Of a stretch of 64,000 bases of DNA, positions 36,539-46,500 are shown piece after piece. The notes beneath the pieces are model-generated. The model was given only the letters and a program-made list of their open reading frames with translations, was not told the DNA's origin and made no database searches. A program made the position numbers and the translations under genes. Source of the stretch: Aureivirga marina (lineage in GTDB: Bacteria; Bacteroidota; Bacteroidia; Flavobacteriales; Flavobacteriaceae); the NCBI RefSeq assembly GCF_015767265.1, contig NZ_JADPIB010000001.1:1-64000 (forward strand). Reading direction: 5' to 3'. Each line of letters begins with the position of its first letter. Position 1 is the first letter of the stretch.

Positions 36539-38297
36539 ACGATATTTTACAAGTTTCTAATGTTACTTCATAATTATCTGAAGAAATAACTTTATATGTT
36601 TTCTTCATTATTAAATGAATATTTCCATACATATAAATTCTACTTTTTATGTTTAGATCTATTTCATTTGGATTATAATTAAACTTGATTTTATAGGTAT
36701 CTGAATTTATTCGAATTGAAATCCATTCTTTCCAATTCTCTATATAATTATTAGGGTAAATAACATCTTCATTTTTATAGCATAATGGAATTGTCTTTCC
36801 TTCAAATCCTTTATAGAAAAGTAATCTTAAATTAGAATAATCATCATCGTTCGAATAAGCTGTTTTTAAATTCCTCCAGACCAGAAATGGAAGAATTTTT
36901 AAATTTGAAGAAATTGTATTTTCTGCATATAAATCAATTCCAATTTTAGTTTCTGAAGAATCGATATAAATTTCTCCAGTTTGAGGATCTAAACTTTTGA
37001 GCGCATAACTCTGATTTTGATTAAAAGTTATTTCTGGATTTAATTTTTCGAATTTTGACAAATCTATAATTTCTGAATTCTTCACTTCATTTATTATTTT
37101 ATTCATCACTACCCTATTCCCTATCACTTTATAATCATAGTTCAGGTGATTTTTTAAGGAATAAAATATTTCTCCAATTGTTAGATCTGGAAGCATTGTT
37201 GCAAAATCAATCCATTTTAATTTCTTGATTAATTTTATTTCATCGTTTTCAATTTCTTCATCTATGTATAAAGTTGCTTGAACAGTTTTTCCTGGAACAA
37301 GTGCATATGTTTTAATTTCTAAAACAGTTTCTTCATTTAAAACAGATGAATCAATCAATTCATCAAAAAAATATTCTGTGATATTATCAGTTGCATAAAT
37401 TGTTTTTACTTCAATTTCATATTGTAAATCAAAACCATACAGTAACGAAATTCGACAAATTGTTGCTCCAAAATTTGCAGAAAACTTTCCTTTTAATCTG
37501 TAAATTCCTTTGATTGTAATTGGCACAGATTTTTTAAATATTTTATAATCTGTATCTGTATTCTCAAAATCTGATAAGTGATCAATATTCACTTGAAAAT
37601 TTGTTATTCCATCCGATGTCGTAAAAAACGGTTTACAATCAATTAAAGCAGTTTTCAGATTTAGATCTTGTAGTATTTCTCCATCTAAAATATAACCTTC
37701 AGCTTCAAAACTTTTTTTCAGAACATACAGCAAATATGGAAAAGGCTGCATGATATTCCTATTAAAAATTTCTCCATTACTTTCTGTATTTGTTGACCAA
37801 TTTCCATTTGAATAACATTCGTTTATAAATCCTCCAAAATGCTTAAATGAAACTCCTTCCATTTGTTTTCGGATCATTGGAAAATTATAATTTACTTCTG
37901 GATAATTCTTTTCCTTAGTATTATTTGCTTCAATATGAATATCTCCTACAGAAATAATTCCATAATCAACTGTTTTAATTCTTCTGGAAAACGGTTTAAA
38001 TTCTTCTTTGTCAAATTCAATTACAGCAGAAATATTTTTCTGTGCTTTCTTTAAAATTAAAGATGCTTTGTAAATTGAATTAGCAACATATAATTGTCCT
38101 GGATAAATTGAATTTTTATTTGAAACATTTGAATCATCAATAAATCCTAATTCCTGGATTAAATCATCTGAAAAATCAATCGGAAATGGAAATGAATATG
38201 TTGTATAAAAACTATCGCTAAACCAACTATTTTCTTCTTTAAATGTTGGTTTATATTTTGCAAGATCAATGTAAATTGATTCGTTTTTAAATATCAT
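36537..38297 (-). CDS. Phage tail-tip/baseplate protein (unknown family)
   Basis: 586 aa, strand-rich, without signal peptide. It is the last gene of the late operon and two genes downstream of the tape measure, the position of distal tail and tail-associated proteins. The N-terminal 'KPTFKEENSWFSDSFYTTYSFPFP' region (in part) and a middle domain with 'DLTIGEIFYSLKNHLNYDYKV' resemble hub-like proteins of bacteroidete phages. 6 nt separate it from the upstream gene. Function is from gene order only. Confidence 0.6.
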   Translation of the reverse strand: MIFKNESIYIDLAKYKPTFKEENSWFSDSFYTTYSFPFPIDFSDDLIQELGFIDDSNVSNKNSIYPGQLYVANSIYKASLILKKAQKNISAVIEFDKEEFKPFSRRIKTVDYGIISVGDIHIEANNTKEKNYPEVNYNFPMIRKQMEGVSFKHFGGFINECYSNGNWSTNTESNGEIFNRNIMQPFPYLLYVLKKSFEAEGYILDGEILQDLNLKTALIDCKPFFTTSDGITNFQVNIDHLSDFENTDTDYKIFKKSVPITIKGIYRLKGKFSANFGATICRISLLYGFDLQYEIEVKTIYATDNITEYFFDELIDSSVLNEETVLEIKTYALVPGKTVQATLYIDEEIENDEIKLIKKLKWIDFATMLPDLTIGEIFYSLKNHLNYDYKVIGNRVVMNKIINEVKNSEIIDLSKFEKLNPEITFNQNQSYALKSLDPQTGEIYIDSSETKIGIDLYAENTISSNLKILPFLVWRNLKTAYSNDDDYSNLRLLFYKGFEGKTIPLCYKNEDVIYPNNYIENWKEWISIRINSDTYKIKFNYNPNEIDLNIKSRIYMYGNIHLIMKKTYKVISSDNYEVTLETCKIS

Positions 38298-38302
38298 AAC
38301 AT

Positions 38303-39898
38303 TTAAAGTTTTATAAATTCTAAATTGTAAGAATAGATTTGATTTAATGTATCATCATGCTTTATTTTCTTTGTAATACATAAAACTTGATAGTAATATT
38401 CCTCTCCAACAATCCAACATTTTTCGCTTTCAATGATAGATTCTACAATTTCTAATTCTTGTTCTAAAATAAGTCCAGTATTTAATTTTATTTTTCCTTC
38501 TTCAGTAAAACTATTTTGAATTGATCTTTCAAAATTTCTAGCAACTTTCTGTTTAAAAATTGTCTTTTTAAAAGATTTTGAATGTTGCCAAGTTCCAGTA
38601 AATTGGAAATTTTCAACGATGTTATTTTTGTTTAAAAAAAATAGATCAACAAATTCTAAATCTTCCGATATTAGAATTCTTCTCAAAAGTCTATTATCAT
38701 TTTTAGTATAAAAATTAATTCTATCATTTACCTGAAAATTGGAAGTTTCATATTGCATTTTTTGAATTATATAATCTTCTGATTGTATCAATTCAATTTC
38801 ATCTATCAACTCATTATTTTTATATACTTCAACAAAATCTTGTTCAGTTATTTTTGATGCTACTGTAATATCTATTTGAGAATTTTTCTGGACTTTTTGA
38901 ATAGATCCAACTAAAGTATTTAAGGATCTAATATTTTTATGCGTTTGAGAAACTCCTATCTCTGATTTATGAAAATTTAATTCCTGGATCAATCCACCTT
39001 CATTTATAATTTCTTCAGTAAATAAATATTTTTCTTTTACTGAAATTTCTACTTTAGAAACATCTGCATATTTTTTAAAAACATTTGGATTATAATAAGC
39101 TATTTCATTATTAGAAATTAGCTTATGAATTCTTTCTGCAATATCAATTTTTCCTTGACCTTGAAACATTGGAAGTTTTAAAGGAATATTAAATTCTTTT
39201 TCTGGAGTAATACATTTTAAATCAATTTCTGCAAATGTATTATTGTGATCTGTGTTGAATAATAATAAAACTTCTTGCCTAGTTGGATTTAAGGAATCTG
39301 GATTAAAATTGTTTATTCCCCAGGATAAAAAATCCGAAATTGTTGCAATTACTTGAATTGTTTGTTCCTCTCCATTGACTAAAAAAACAATATGCCCAAT
39401 ATGTTCTCCAGCTTCTAATGTTTCAAATTCAATTGAAATTGAAAAAACATTTTGTGAAGTTTCTTCAACATTAATCCAACCATGGTTTGAAATTAATTCA
39501 ATATTTGTTTGTAATGGAATACTTAAAACTTTTGGATTTGAATTTCCTGATCTTTTAATTTCGTTGAAAACTAATTGTTCTGGAAGCTCAAAATAATCTC
39601 CAATTTGGTTATAAACATTTAATACAATATCAATTGTTTGATTGAATTCTGAATCTTCTTGAGCTGTGTTTGGCTCAATTAAATATTTCATTACATAAAT
39701 TCCTTCAGTAATTCCATACAAAGAATTTACAGGAAAGGAGATTTTACAAAATCCCTCATTTGTATGAGTCAAATTCACTGCAATTTGTGAACCAGATAAA
39801 TATGAAGAAACCCAATCTAAAACCGGAGTAGTATTGTGAATTTGCGGTTCTGGTAAAACAGTTGGATTCGCTAAATTATAATTAAATGTATAAGTCAT
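38303..39898 (-). CDS. Phage tail protein with Ig-like/BACON-like repeats
   Basis: 531 aa, directly downstream (2 nt) of the tape measure. The first 190 residues have repeated beta-sandwich character with 'NHGWINVEETSQNVFSISIEF' and 'AGEHIGHIVFLVNGEE', which resemble BACON or Ig-like modules used for glycan or surface binding. The rest is unassigned. A distal tail or adhesin role is inferred from position. Confidence 0.58.
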   Translation of the reverse strand: MTYTFNYNLANPTVLPEPQIHNTTPVLDWVSSYLSGSQIAVNLTHTNEGFCKISFPVNSLYGITEGIYVMKYLIEPNTAQEDSEFNQTIDIVLNVYNQIGDYFELPEQLVFNEIKRSGNSNPKVLSIPLQTNIELISNHGWINVEETSQNVFSISIEFETLEAGEHIGHIVFLVNGEEQTIQVIATISDFLSWGINNFNPDSLNPTRQEVLLLFNTDHNNTFAEIDLKCITPEKEFNIPLKLPMFQGQGKIDIAERIHKLISNNEIAYYNPNVFKKYADVSKVEISVKEKYLFTEEIINEGGLIQELNFHKSEIGVSQTHKNIRSLNTLVGSIQKVQKNSQIDITVASKITEQDFVEVYKNNELIDEIELIQSEDYIIQKMQYETSNFQVNDRINFYTKNDNRLLRRILISEDLEFVDLFFLNKNNIVENFQFTGTWQHSKSFKKTIFKQKVARNFERSIQNSFTEEGKIKLNTGLILEQELEIVESIIESEKCWIVGEEYYYQVLCITKKIKHDDTLNQIYSYNLEFIKL

Positions 39899-39900
39899 AA

Positions 39901-42900
39901 TTATCTGATTTTGGCATTTTCTCGGATTTGATTATTTTCCTTTTGAAGTGTAGAAATATCTTCTGCTGTTTGATTGTCAAAAATTGCCGTTGCCCGAATT
40001 GGTGATTCCAATTGAGTTGAAACTTTTTCAAATAGTTCAAATACTTTCTCCATCATTTCTAAATTTTGAGTATCTCTTTCTGGAGAGATATTTTGTATAA
40101 TTTGAGAATCATATTTCCCAGATTCAAACCCTCTTACTCTTGATGCAGTTGCATAAATTTCATTAATAACATTTGGATCTAACTGTTTTAAAGTTGGCGT
40201 ATCAATAACGATTTCTGGACCATTTTCACCAACTAAATATTGTTGATCTGCAACAAATGTTGGTTCAGTTACTAATCCTGTTTGTGTTTTTTGCTGAACT
40301 CCAGCGTTGAAAACTTTTCCATCTTTTCGAGTGAAATTATATTTTCCATTTTCAAAACCTTTAACAGTTTGTCCAGCAATAGTTGCTAAAGAAGCAAACA
40401 TTCTAATCTTAGAAAGTAAGCTTAAAGAAGATGCTATTTTAGGACCCCCAGGAACAAGTGCATATGCAGCATAATAACCTGCTTGTTCTTTTTTCTGATT
40501 AAATATTACTTCAGCAGCAGCAACTAATTGTTGTGCTAGAAATAAAGCTTTATATTCTCCAGTTCCTTCTTTTACAAAAGTTTTTAAAGCTGAAATTCCT
40601 TGTTTCAATGAAGAAATTCTAGCATTTTTTAAAGCTTCTTCTCCAGCTGTTAGTTTCTTTTTAAAATCAACTTCTTTTTTTAATAAAACTGCTTTGTCTT
40701 TATCTCCTTTTTTTTCTCGATACAACTGCCATTTATCAATTACAGCCTGTTTTTCTTTTTCTTTTAAATCTTCTAATCTTGCAAGTAATTCAGCATCGTT
40801 ATGAGCTTTTTCCTCTAGTTTAGCATATTTAGTTTCTAATTCCGTTAATTCTTTTTCTTCATCAGCTAATTTGTTTTGAGAATCAATTTCCTCTTGTATT
40901 TCTTTTAATCTTCTATTTTTATAAATAAGCCAATCTTCCAAAGATTTTATTTCCTCAGCTCTTTTTTCTTCTTTATAAGCTTCCTCTTCTTCTTTGTTTT
41001 TAGATTCTTTATATTCAATATTATTTTCTAGTCCTGGAATAGCATCTTTAACTTGTTTTCTTTCATCAGCAACCTTTTTTTCCCATTTAATTATAGCTTT
41101 TCGAAGTTCTTCTAGTGATTTTAATTTTTCTTTTTTTGCTTTCTCCAAATCTGCTTTTCTTTTTGCAGCAGCTTCCATTTCTTTTGCTTTTTTATAAGCA
41201 ATTTCTTTTTCTGTACGATCGATTAATAATTTTAATTTTTCATCAGATAGCTTTTTAAAATCTTGAAGGTTTAATTCATTTGCACGCTTTTCAAGTTTTA
41301 CTCTCTTCTTTTTATTTTCTCTTTCTTCTTCAGTAATGATTCCAAGATTCTTTTTTAATCTTTTATATTCTTCATTTATCTTCTTCCCTTCTTCTTTAGA
41401 TTGTTTAGATACATCTTTAAAAGATTTTAGATTTTGTAAAGCACCTTGAATTTCTTTTTTTGTCCATTTAAATCCGCCAATATTTTTCTTATCTATTTCT
41501 TTAAAAATATTCTTTGCAGATTCTTCCAAATTTCCAAAATCAACTTTTGCTTCTAGCTTATAATCAACTTTAGCAGCTTGTAATAATGAAAACAATCTTT
41601 CTTGTTCATTAGCTAAAGCTCCTAATACTTTTGCTTGTTCTTCTGCATTTTTTTGAGATTCTTCTGATTTCTTTTGTAATACAATTCTTTTAATATATTG
41701 ATCATTTATTTTATCCAGGACTTTTTCTAATTCTTCACTGGATGCATTTTCTAAATCAATATTTTTAACTAAATCTGGATATTTTTGATTTAGTTCTTTT
41801 ATGATACTAAGCTTTTCATTTTCTTTTAAATTCGTAGAAGTAAGCTTTCCAAATAACTTATTTAATTCAATTTGTTGTATTCTCAATTCATCGCTTAAAC
41901 TTTTTTCATTCAAAACTAAATCTGCCAAATCACGTTTCATTGTATTATAAGCAATCATCAATTTTGATGTATTTCCAGTAAGTTGGTTGAAAACAGCATT
42001 TAATTTTTCATTTGCTTCAACTTCCAATCGTTTTGCTCTTGTTGCTTTATCAACAACTTTTGTAGTTTCTTTTGCTGCAAGATTAAATTTGTGAAGATTT
42101 GAAATATACTTAATTGCTGAATCTTCTCCAGCAGATCCAAAAATATTTGCAACCGCATCGGCTACAACTTTTGATTGTGGTGGAAGCGTACTTAATTTTT
42201 TAGAAACTTGTTGCATGATTTCAAAAGTAGTTTTACTTCCATCTTGCAAAGATTTCTGAACTGTTTTAGAGGAAATTCCAATAGCATTTAAAGCTTCAGC
42301 AGTTGCTTTTGGCATTCCACGCAAACGAATACTTGCTTCTTTGATTGAATCAATTCCTTTATCAGAATAGATTCCTTCTTTAATTTCTTGCGTCATTAAA
42401 GTAATCATCTGATCTGCTTTTAAACCAGATTCATCTAAAAGTGTTGGATATTCTTTTAATTTATCCAGGAACTCTTCATTTGCATTTGCTCCAGATTCAA
42501 AACCTTCTTGCATAAGCTCTAAAGCTTCTGTCATTTCTATTCCTGTTCCTTTTGAAAAGTTTTGAGCAGCAATCAACATTTCTTTTGTTTCTTCTTGGTA
42601 AACAGCAGACATTGATTTTATTTTTATTGCAGCTTTATCAAGTGCAGCACCTTCTAAATTGCTAATTTGTTTTAGCGTTTTCTTTAGCTTATCAAGTTCT
42701 TTAACCTGATTAAAAACTTCTGTTGAAAATGCTACTATAGTTCCAATTGCAAAAGCTCCTTTTATTGTTTCTTTAAAATCATCTAGTTTAGAATTTAAAG
42801 ATTCAATTGTTTTTCCTGCTCTTTTTGATTTATTCCTGGTTAAATCTAATTGTCCGTTTACAGCAGCTAATTGCTTTTCGTACTTCTTCCATTCTGCCGA

Positions 42901-43245
42901 ATTTGGAATTGCACCCGCTAAATCTTTTTTAAGTCTTCTGTGCTTTGCAGCTAATTGTCCAGTTGTCAAAGCTGCAAGACCTAATTCATTCTCTAGCTTA
43001 ACAATTTCAACTTTATTAGACTTTATTGCTTTATTATTAATTCGAAGTTCTTGAGATAATTTTTTATAAACTTCTGATTCCTTTTTTCCAGCATCACTTA
43101 GTTTCTTTTTCTCCAATCGAAGTATTTTGTTTTTCTCTGCAAGATCTCTATTTGCTTTAGAAAGTTCTCCAAGTTTTTTTTGTCCAGCGTTTGCGTTTAC
43201 AACAACTTCAAAACGCAATTCTTCATCCTTTATACGTTTTGCCAT
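39901..43245 (-). CDS. Phage tail tape measure protein
   Basis: 1114 aa, lysine-rich and mostly helical. The TP901-type tape-measure region is near residues 170-390 ('FSTEVFNQVKELDKLKKTL', 'LRGMPKATAEALNAIGIS', 'ADAVANIFGSAGED'). Long charged coiled coils run about 440-860, and a hydrophobic stretch near 930-1000 (AAYALVPGGPKIASSLSLL) precedes the end. It sets tail length and is ejected during infection. A long flexible tail is likely. The preceding 120-aa gene is 3 nt away. Confidence 0.9.
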   Translation of the reverse strand: MAKRIKDEELRFEVVVNANAGQKKLGELSKANRDLAEKNKILRLEKKKLSDAGKKESEVYKKLSQELRINNKAIKSNKVEIVKLENELGLAALTTGQLAAKHRRLKKDLAGAIPNSAEWKKYEKQLAAVNGQLDLTRNKSKRAGKTIESLNSKLDDFKETIKGAFAIGTIVAFSTEVFNQVKELDKLKKTLKQISNLEGAALDKAAIKIKSMSAVYQEETKEMLIAAQNFSKGTGIEMTEALELMQEGFESGANANEEFLDKLKEYPTLLDESGLKADQMITLMTQEIKEGIYSDKGIDSIKEASIRLRGMPKATAEALNAIGISSKTVQKSLQDGSKTTFEIMQQVSKKLSTLPPQSKVVADAVANIFGSAGEDSAIKYISNLHKFNLAAKETTKVVDKATRAKRLEVEANEKLNAVFNQLTGNTSKLMIAYNTMKRDLADLVLNEKSLSDELRIQQIELNKLFGKLTSTNLKENEKLSIIKELNQKYPDLVKNIDLENASSEELEKVLDKINDQYIKRIVLQKKSEESQKNAEEQAKVLGALANEQERLFSLLQAAKVDYKLEAKVDFGNLEESAKNIFKEIDKKNIGGFKWTKKEIQGALQNLKSFKDVSKQSKEEGKKINEEYKRLKKNLGIITEEERENKKKRVKLEKRANELNLQDFKKLSDEKLKLLIDRTEKEIAYKKAKEMEAAAKRKADLEKAKKEKLKSLEELRKAIIKWEKKVADERKQVKDAIPGLENNIEYKESKNKEEEEAYKEEKRAEEIKSLEDWLIYKNRRLKEIQEEIDSQNKLADEEKELTELETKYAKLEEKAHNDAELLARLEDLKEKEKQAVIDKWQLYREKKGDKDKAVLLKKEVDFKKKLTAGEEALKNARISSLKQGISALKTFVKEGTGEYKALFLAQQLVAAAEVIFNQKKEQAGYYAAYALVPGGPKIASSLSLLSKIRMFASLATIAGQTVKGFENGKYNFTRKDGKVFNAGVQQKTQTGLVTEPTFVADQQYLVGENGPEIVIDTPTLKQLDPNVINEIYATASRVRGFESGKYDSQIIQNISPERDTQNLEMMEKVFELFEKVSTQLESPIRATAIFDNQTAEDISTLQKENNQIRENAKIR

Positions 43246-43248
43246 AAT

Positions 43249-43611
43249 TTAGATTTGAAAAGTTTGTGAAAGATTTGCTTTTATTTCATCGGTAAAACCA
43301 TATTTTAGGTTTTTGAAAATATCATTGTAAGCAAGCAAAAGTGGTCTATTGTGAATAGGAACATTGATTGCTTTTCTTCCTTGCAATCTTTTCATATCGA
43401 CAAAACGCTCAACTAAAAGATGTCTGTAAGTTAATTTGTAGGAATTTGTAGAAATGTTTCTACTGGATAGAATTTCTCTTTTTTGTGGAAAATCCGAAAT
43501 TGACGCAGCTCTATTTTGACGTTGCACAATTTCGGATTTCTGATCTGATAAGGTTTTTTGGATAAACCTTCTTTCAAGAATACTTTTATTTCTGTCTTTT
43601 AACTTGCTCAT
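43249..43611 (-). CDS. Small phage protein upstream of the tape measure
   Basis: 120 aa, basic, starting 'MSKLKDRNKSILERRFIQKTL' in part. It has 'LLVERFVDMKRL' and a C-terminal 'IHNRPLLLAYNDIFKNLKYGFT' that I have seen in short virion-assembly proteins of bacteroidete phages. Position (tail-assembly-chaperone slot) and conservation suggest tail or head completion. No frameshifted second product is evident. Confidence 0.6.
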   Translation of the reverse strand: MSKLKDRNKSILERRFIQKTLSDQKSEIVQRQNRAASISDFPQKREILSSRNISTNSYKLTYRHLLVERFVDMKRLQGRKAINVPIHNRPLLLAYNDIFKNLKYGFTDEIKANLSQTFQI

Positions 43612-43663
43612 AGGAGCAAATTAGTATAGTAGTAGTTTGGAGAAAAGGACAGCGTTATTCATT

Positions 43664-44566
43664 TTAATTTTCGAATAAATGCGAATAAAAAATACTTCCT
43701 TTTTGAGTTATATTAAATTGTAATGTAAATGAAATACTATTTTCAGTATTAATACTAACTGAAATAAATATTAACCCTAAACTATATAAATGCATTATAT
43801 CATCAATATCTCCTTCACTAAAGCTATAGTTTCCATTTCTTATACCTTCCAATAAATTTAACTGCCTTTTATCATATTTAATTTGTTTTAAATCCTGACT
43901 AAAAATTTGATTTAAATCAATTTTATTATCTAATTTTTCTATTAATTCAGTTACATTAAAATTTAAGTTTGAAACAGCATTATTAGAACTATTTAGAATT
44001 TTAGTATAAGTTTCTAATTTTTGCTTCTTTCCAGAATTCTCTTTAAATTCATTCTCATACAATTTCAAAGTTTCTTGATTTTTATCATAAAGAGATTTAT
44101 ATTTTTCATCTAATTCATTAATTTTCTTTTCCAATTGTGATTTTTCTTCACTTAATCTTTTAATATCATCAGTTCCTGCTTTTGCTGCTTCTTTTCTATA
44201 TGTTTCCTTTGCTAAGTCAGCTTCTTTTGATTCCACCTTAATTTTATGGTCATACTTATTATCAACTCTTTCTTCTTTTGTTTTTTTAGTTTTCTTTTCA
44301 AACCAATTCATGAATTTTGGAAAAAGAAAATTATAAAAAAACACCATTAAAATGGGAATCAATATATTTATCCACCAAACATTCATTATTTTTTCAAAGT
44401 TTATAATTTTTTTATCTATTGTATCAGTTGAAAAAAACAAATAATAGAATGCTTTCCAATTCAATAAAATAAATGAAATAACAAATGAATTAAATAATGG
44501 ATTTGTTATTTTTTCTTTAAATGGTGCTATAAGTAAATTTAAAACCTCTTTTCCAGCTTCTTTCAT
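43664..44566 (-). CDS. Two-TM coiled-coil membrane protein, accessory (moron) gene
   Basis: 300 aa: N-terminal amphipathic start, two membrane helices (about 28-46 and 67-86), a long charged coiled coil (about 88-185) and a C-terminal globular part with wHTH-like spacing. It interrupts the tail genes and has its own promoter box 28 nt upstream (TAGATTTG). Prophage-encoded proteins of this build often act in superinfection exclusion or defence, but no family was recognised, so this is a guess. Confidence 0.6.
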   Translation of the reverse strand: MKEAGKEVLNLLIAPFKEKITNPLFNSFVISFILLNWKAFYYLFFSTDTIDKKIINFEKIMNVWWINILIPILMVFFYNFLFPKFMNWFEKKTKKTKEERVDNKYDHKIKVESKEADLAKETYRKEAAKAGTDDIKRLSEEKSQLEKKINELDEKYKSLYDKNQETLKLYENEFKENSGKKQKLETYTKILNSSNNAVSNLNFNVTELIEKLDNKIDLNQIFSQDLKQIKYDKRQLNLLEGIRNGNYSFSEGDIDDIMHLYSLGLIFISVSINTENSISFTLQFNITQKGSIFYSHLFEN

Positions 44567-44593
44567 AGAATCTATATTTTAATTTTCACAAAC

Positions 44594-44601
44594 CAAATCT
44601 A
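44594..44601 (-). promoter_or_regulatory. -7 promoter element (TAGATTTG) of the 43664 gene
   Basis: On the minus strand TAGATTTG lies 28 nt before the ATG at 44566, at exactly the same distance as in the 47500 gene. It belongs to a degenerate copy of the terminator/promoter cassette (44590-44644). The -33 TTG found in the other copy is changed here to TTAG. Confidence 0.55.
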
Positions 44602-44713
44602 AAAAAAATCCATATTCTAATAAAGAAAGAGTGATGAAATAAAATATTTAAAAAAAGTAAGAGAATAATTCATAGCTTTACACCATCTTTTTTAAAGATT
44701 TTAAATTAAAATC

Positions 44714-44748
44714 AAACTCCATCCACTGCTTACACTCGGATGGAGTTT
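44714..44748 (-). terminator. Terminator downstream of the 44767 gene
   Basis: 11-bp perfect stem (44714-44724 with 44738-44748; AAACTCCATCC) and 13-nt loop, with T-rich sequence on either side. It separates the 44767-46037 pair from the following membrane-protein gene. Confidence 0.75.
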
Positions 44749-44766
44749 TTATTTTTAGATATTATC

Positions 44767-45273
44767 TTATAAAATATCACTGAATTTATTTTCATCTGAA
44801 TCCTGAGAATTCCAAGATTGATTAATTTTATCAATTAATGTGGAACATTCTAATGGAGATAATTCTAATATTTTCTGAAGTAAATTATCTCGATCAATTC
44901 CTTTTTTAGATACTTTCTGATGTAAAATATCTTCATCAAAAATTTCATTCATAATAAAATTTACATTTGAAGAATTTCTAGGATTACAATGCCCAATATT
45001 TAAACAATCTGAAATCACTTCTAATTCTTCTTTACTGAATTTTCCTTTTAATCCAATTTCGGCTCTTTTTCTCAAAATTTGAAGCTCTTCAAATGAAGCT
45101 TTCATTTCTTTTAAAAATTCTACTGGATTTTCTCCTTCTGGTAAAATTTCTTTTACCTGAAAATAATAGAAATCGATTAGTTCTCCAGCAGCTTTCGATT
45201 TATTTCCGAAATCTTCTGTTAAGACTTTAATTATATCATCATCTTTTCTAACGCTAATGTTCTCTTGTGCCAT
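44767..45273 (-). CDS. Hypothetical phage accessory protein
   Basis: 168 aa, helical and acidic, no membrane segment; 'KSAAKGELIDFYYFQVKEI'-like helices and 'GHCNPRNSSN' in the middle. No family recognised. It follows the 253-aa gene by 2 nt and is closed by a terminator, so these two form a small unit. Confidence 0.55.
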   Translation of the reverse strand: MAQENISVRKDDDIIKVLTEDFGNKSKAAGELIDFYYFQVKEILPEGENPVEFLKEMKASFEELQILRKRAEIGLKGKFSKEELEVISDCLNIGHCNPRNSSNVNFIMNEIFDEDILHQKVSKKGIDRDNLLQKILELSPLECSTLIDKINQSWNSQDSDENKFSDIL

Positions 45274-45275
45274 TT

Positions 45276-46037
45276 TTATATTTTAAAAATAATTTTTTTA
45301 TTATAATATCTTTCAAACTTGTCTGCATAGTCTTGAATATTAATTAATCCAAAATCAATTTGTTTTACATTATTGAAAGATTCTGTACTTATCCTTTTTA
45401 AAAGTTTAAAACCTAAACTTTTTTCTTCTTCTTCCTCTTCACTTTCATCAAAATCAATAGAATCCATAAAATCTTCAAAGGAATTATATTCATTATCTAT
45501 GCTTCTTAAATTTAGGAAACCAAATTCTAGTAGTGTTAAAGTTTGTTCTGGTTTGAACGAAATGTTCTTACAAATTGATTTAACAGTAGGATAAATCAAT
45601 TTAGAAAACTCTTTTCTTGTGTTCTCAAATATTTTATTAGTCTTTGCTTGCTTATAAGTAAACAAAAAATCTTCATGAAATATTGGAATTTGATTTTTAT
45701 CTATTTTTTCACAACTCCAAGTACTATCTTCACAATTGTAAATTGCCCATAACACTGATTTATGAGGATAACCTTTTGATGCAAAATAATCTGCTACTTT
45801 ATAGTTTAAAGCTCTTTTAAATGAATCTAAACTAAAATACTCTTCTCCACATATTTCTGAAAAGTTATCAATTTCATCATCCATTTGAAGCCAAACAGCT
45901 CCATAATATGAATAATATAAATCCAAATCATTATCTGAAGGATGAAAAACACCTCCATATATGTATTCATTTGGATTGTTTTTATAATAGTTTAGTAATA
46001 TTTCTTTTCTGTTTTGAATATCTTTTAAAGTAATCAT
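45276..46037 (-). CDS. Hypothetical phage accessory protein
   Basis: 253 aa, tyrosine- and acid-rich, with a Glu/Asp run (ESEEEEEEK, about 200-208). The N-terminal half resembles a globular domain of unknown type ('YYGAVWLQMDDEIDNF'). It is 2 nt before the 168-aa gene. No promoter box is seen; the upstream space is filled by the previous gene's terminator. Confidence 0.55.
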   Translation of the reverse strand: MITLKDIQNRKEILLNYYKNNPNEYIYGGVFHPSDNDLDLYYSYYGAVWLQMDDEIDNFSEICGEEYFSLDSFKRALNYKVADYFASKGYPHKSVLWAIYNCEDSTWSCEKIDKNQIPIFHEDFLFTYKQAKTNKIFENTRKEFSKLIYPTVKSICKNISFKPEQTLTLLEFGFLNLRSIDNEYNSFEDFMDSIDFDESEEEEEEKSLGFKLLKRISTESFNNVKQIDFGLINIQDYADKFERYYNKKIIFKI

Positions 46038-46055
46038 TGCATTTAATTTTAGAAG

Positions 46056-46090
46056 TTAAAAAACACCACCAATTTTTAGTGGTGTTGATT
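46056..46090 (-). terminator. Terminator downstream of the 46102 gene
   Basis: Stem AACACCAC (46062-46069) with GTGGTGTT (46079-46086) and 9-nt loop; on the minus strand it is followed by a T run. Confidence 0.78.
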
Positions 46091-46101
46091 GAAGTTTTTT
46101 C

Positions 46102-46428
46102 TTAATAAGCAGGATCAACTTCTTCTCCTAAAAATTCATCTATTGAAATGTTGAAATTCGATTCAATAAACTCAACTACTTCATCAACTAATTTTGTTAA
46201 TTTCCCAGCTTGATGATTAGCAAAATCTTCTTCATCTTCAAAATCAAATACAGTTTTTTCAAATTCTTCATTTTCTTTATCTGTCAAATATTGATGTATT
46301 GAGTTGTCTGTACCATAAATATCTTCTTTTAAATATTCAGCAATATTACCTTCCTCATTATGAGATTTGATATAAGAAGCATTGTCTTTTGCTATTTGAT
46401 TAATTAATTGTTTAATGCTTGATTTCAT
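46102..46428 (-). CDS. Small acidic moron protein
   Basis: 108 aa from the ATG at 46428; 38 further in-frame upstream residues are unlikely, because the promoter lies inside that span. Very acidic ('DFEDEEDFANHQAG', 'DEFLGEEVDPAY'), a size and charge seen in anti-repressors, anti-restriction and DNA-mimic proteins, though no family was recognised. It has its own strong promoter with tandem operators (46501-46556) and its own terminator, the clearest stand-alone moron here. Confidence 0.62.
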   Translation of the reverse strand: MKSSIKQLINQIAKDNASYIKSHNEEGNIAEYLKEDIYGTDNSIHQYLTDKENEEFEKTVFDFEDEEDFANHQAGKLTKLVDEVVEFIESNFNISIDEFLGEEVDPAY

Positions 46429-46500
46429 CTTTATTAAATTTTTTAAATTAAAAATTGAGTTTCTTTTTGGCTTCACTCTTCTTCCGTTTTGCTTACATAA

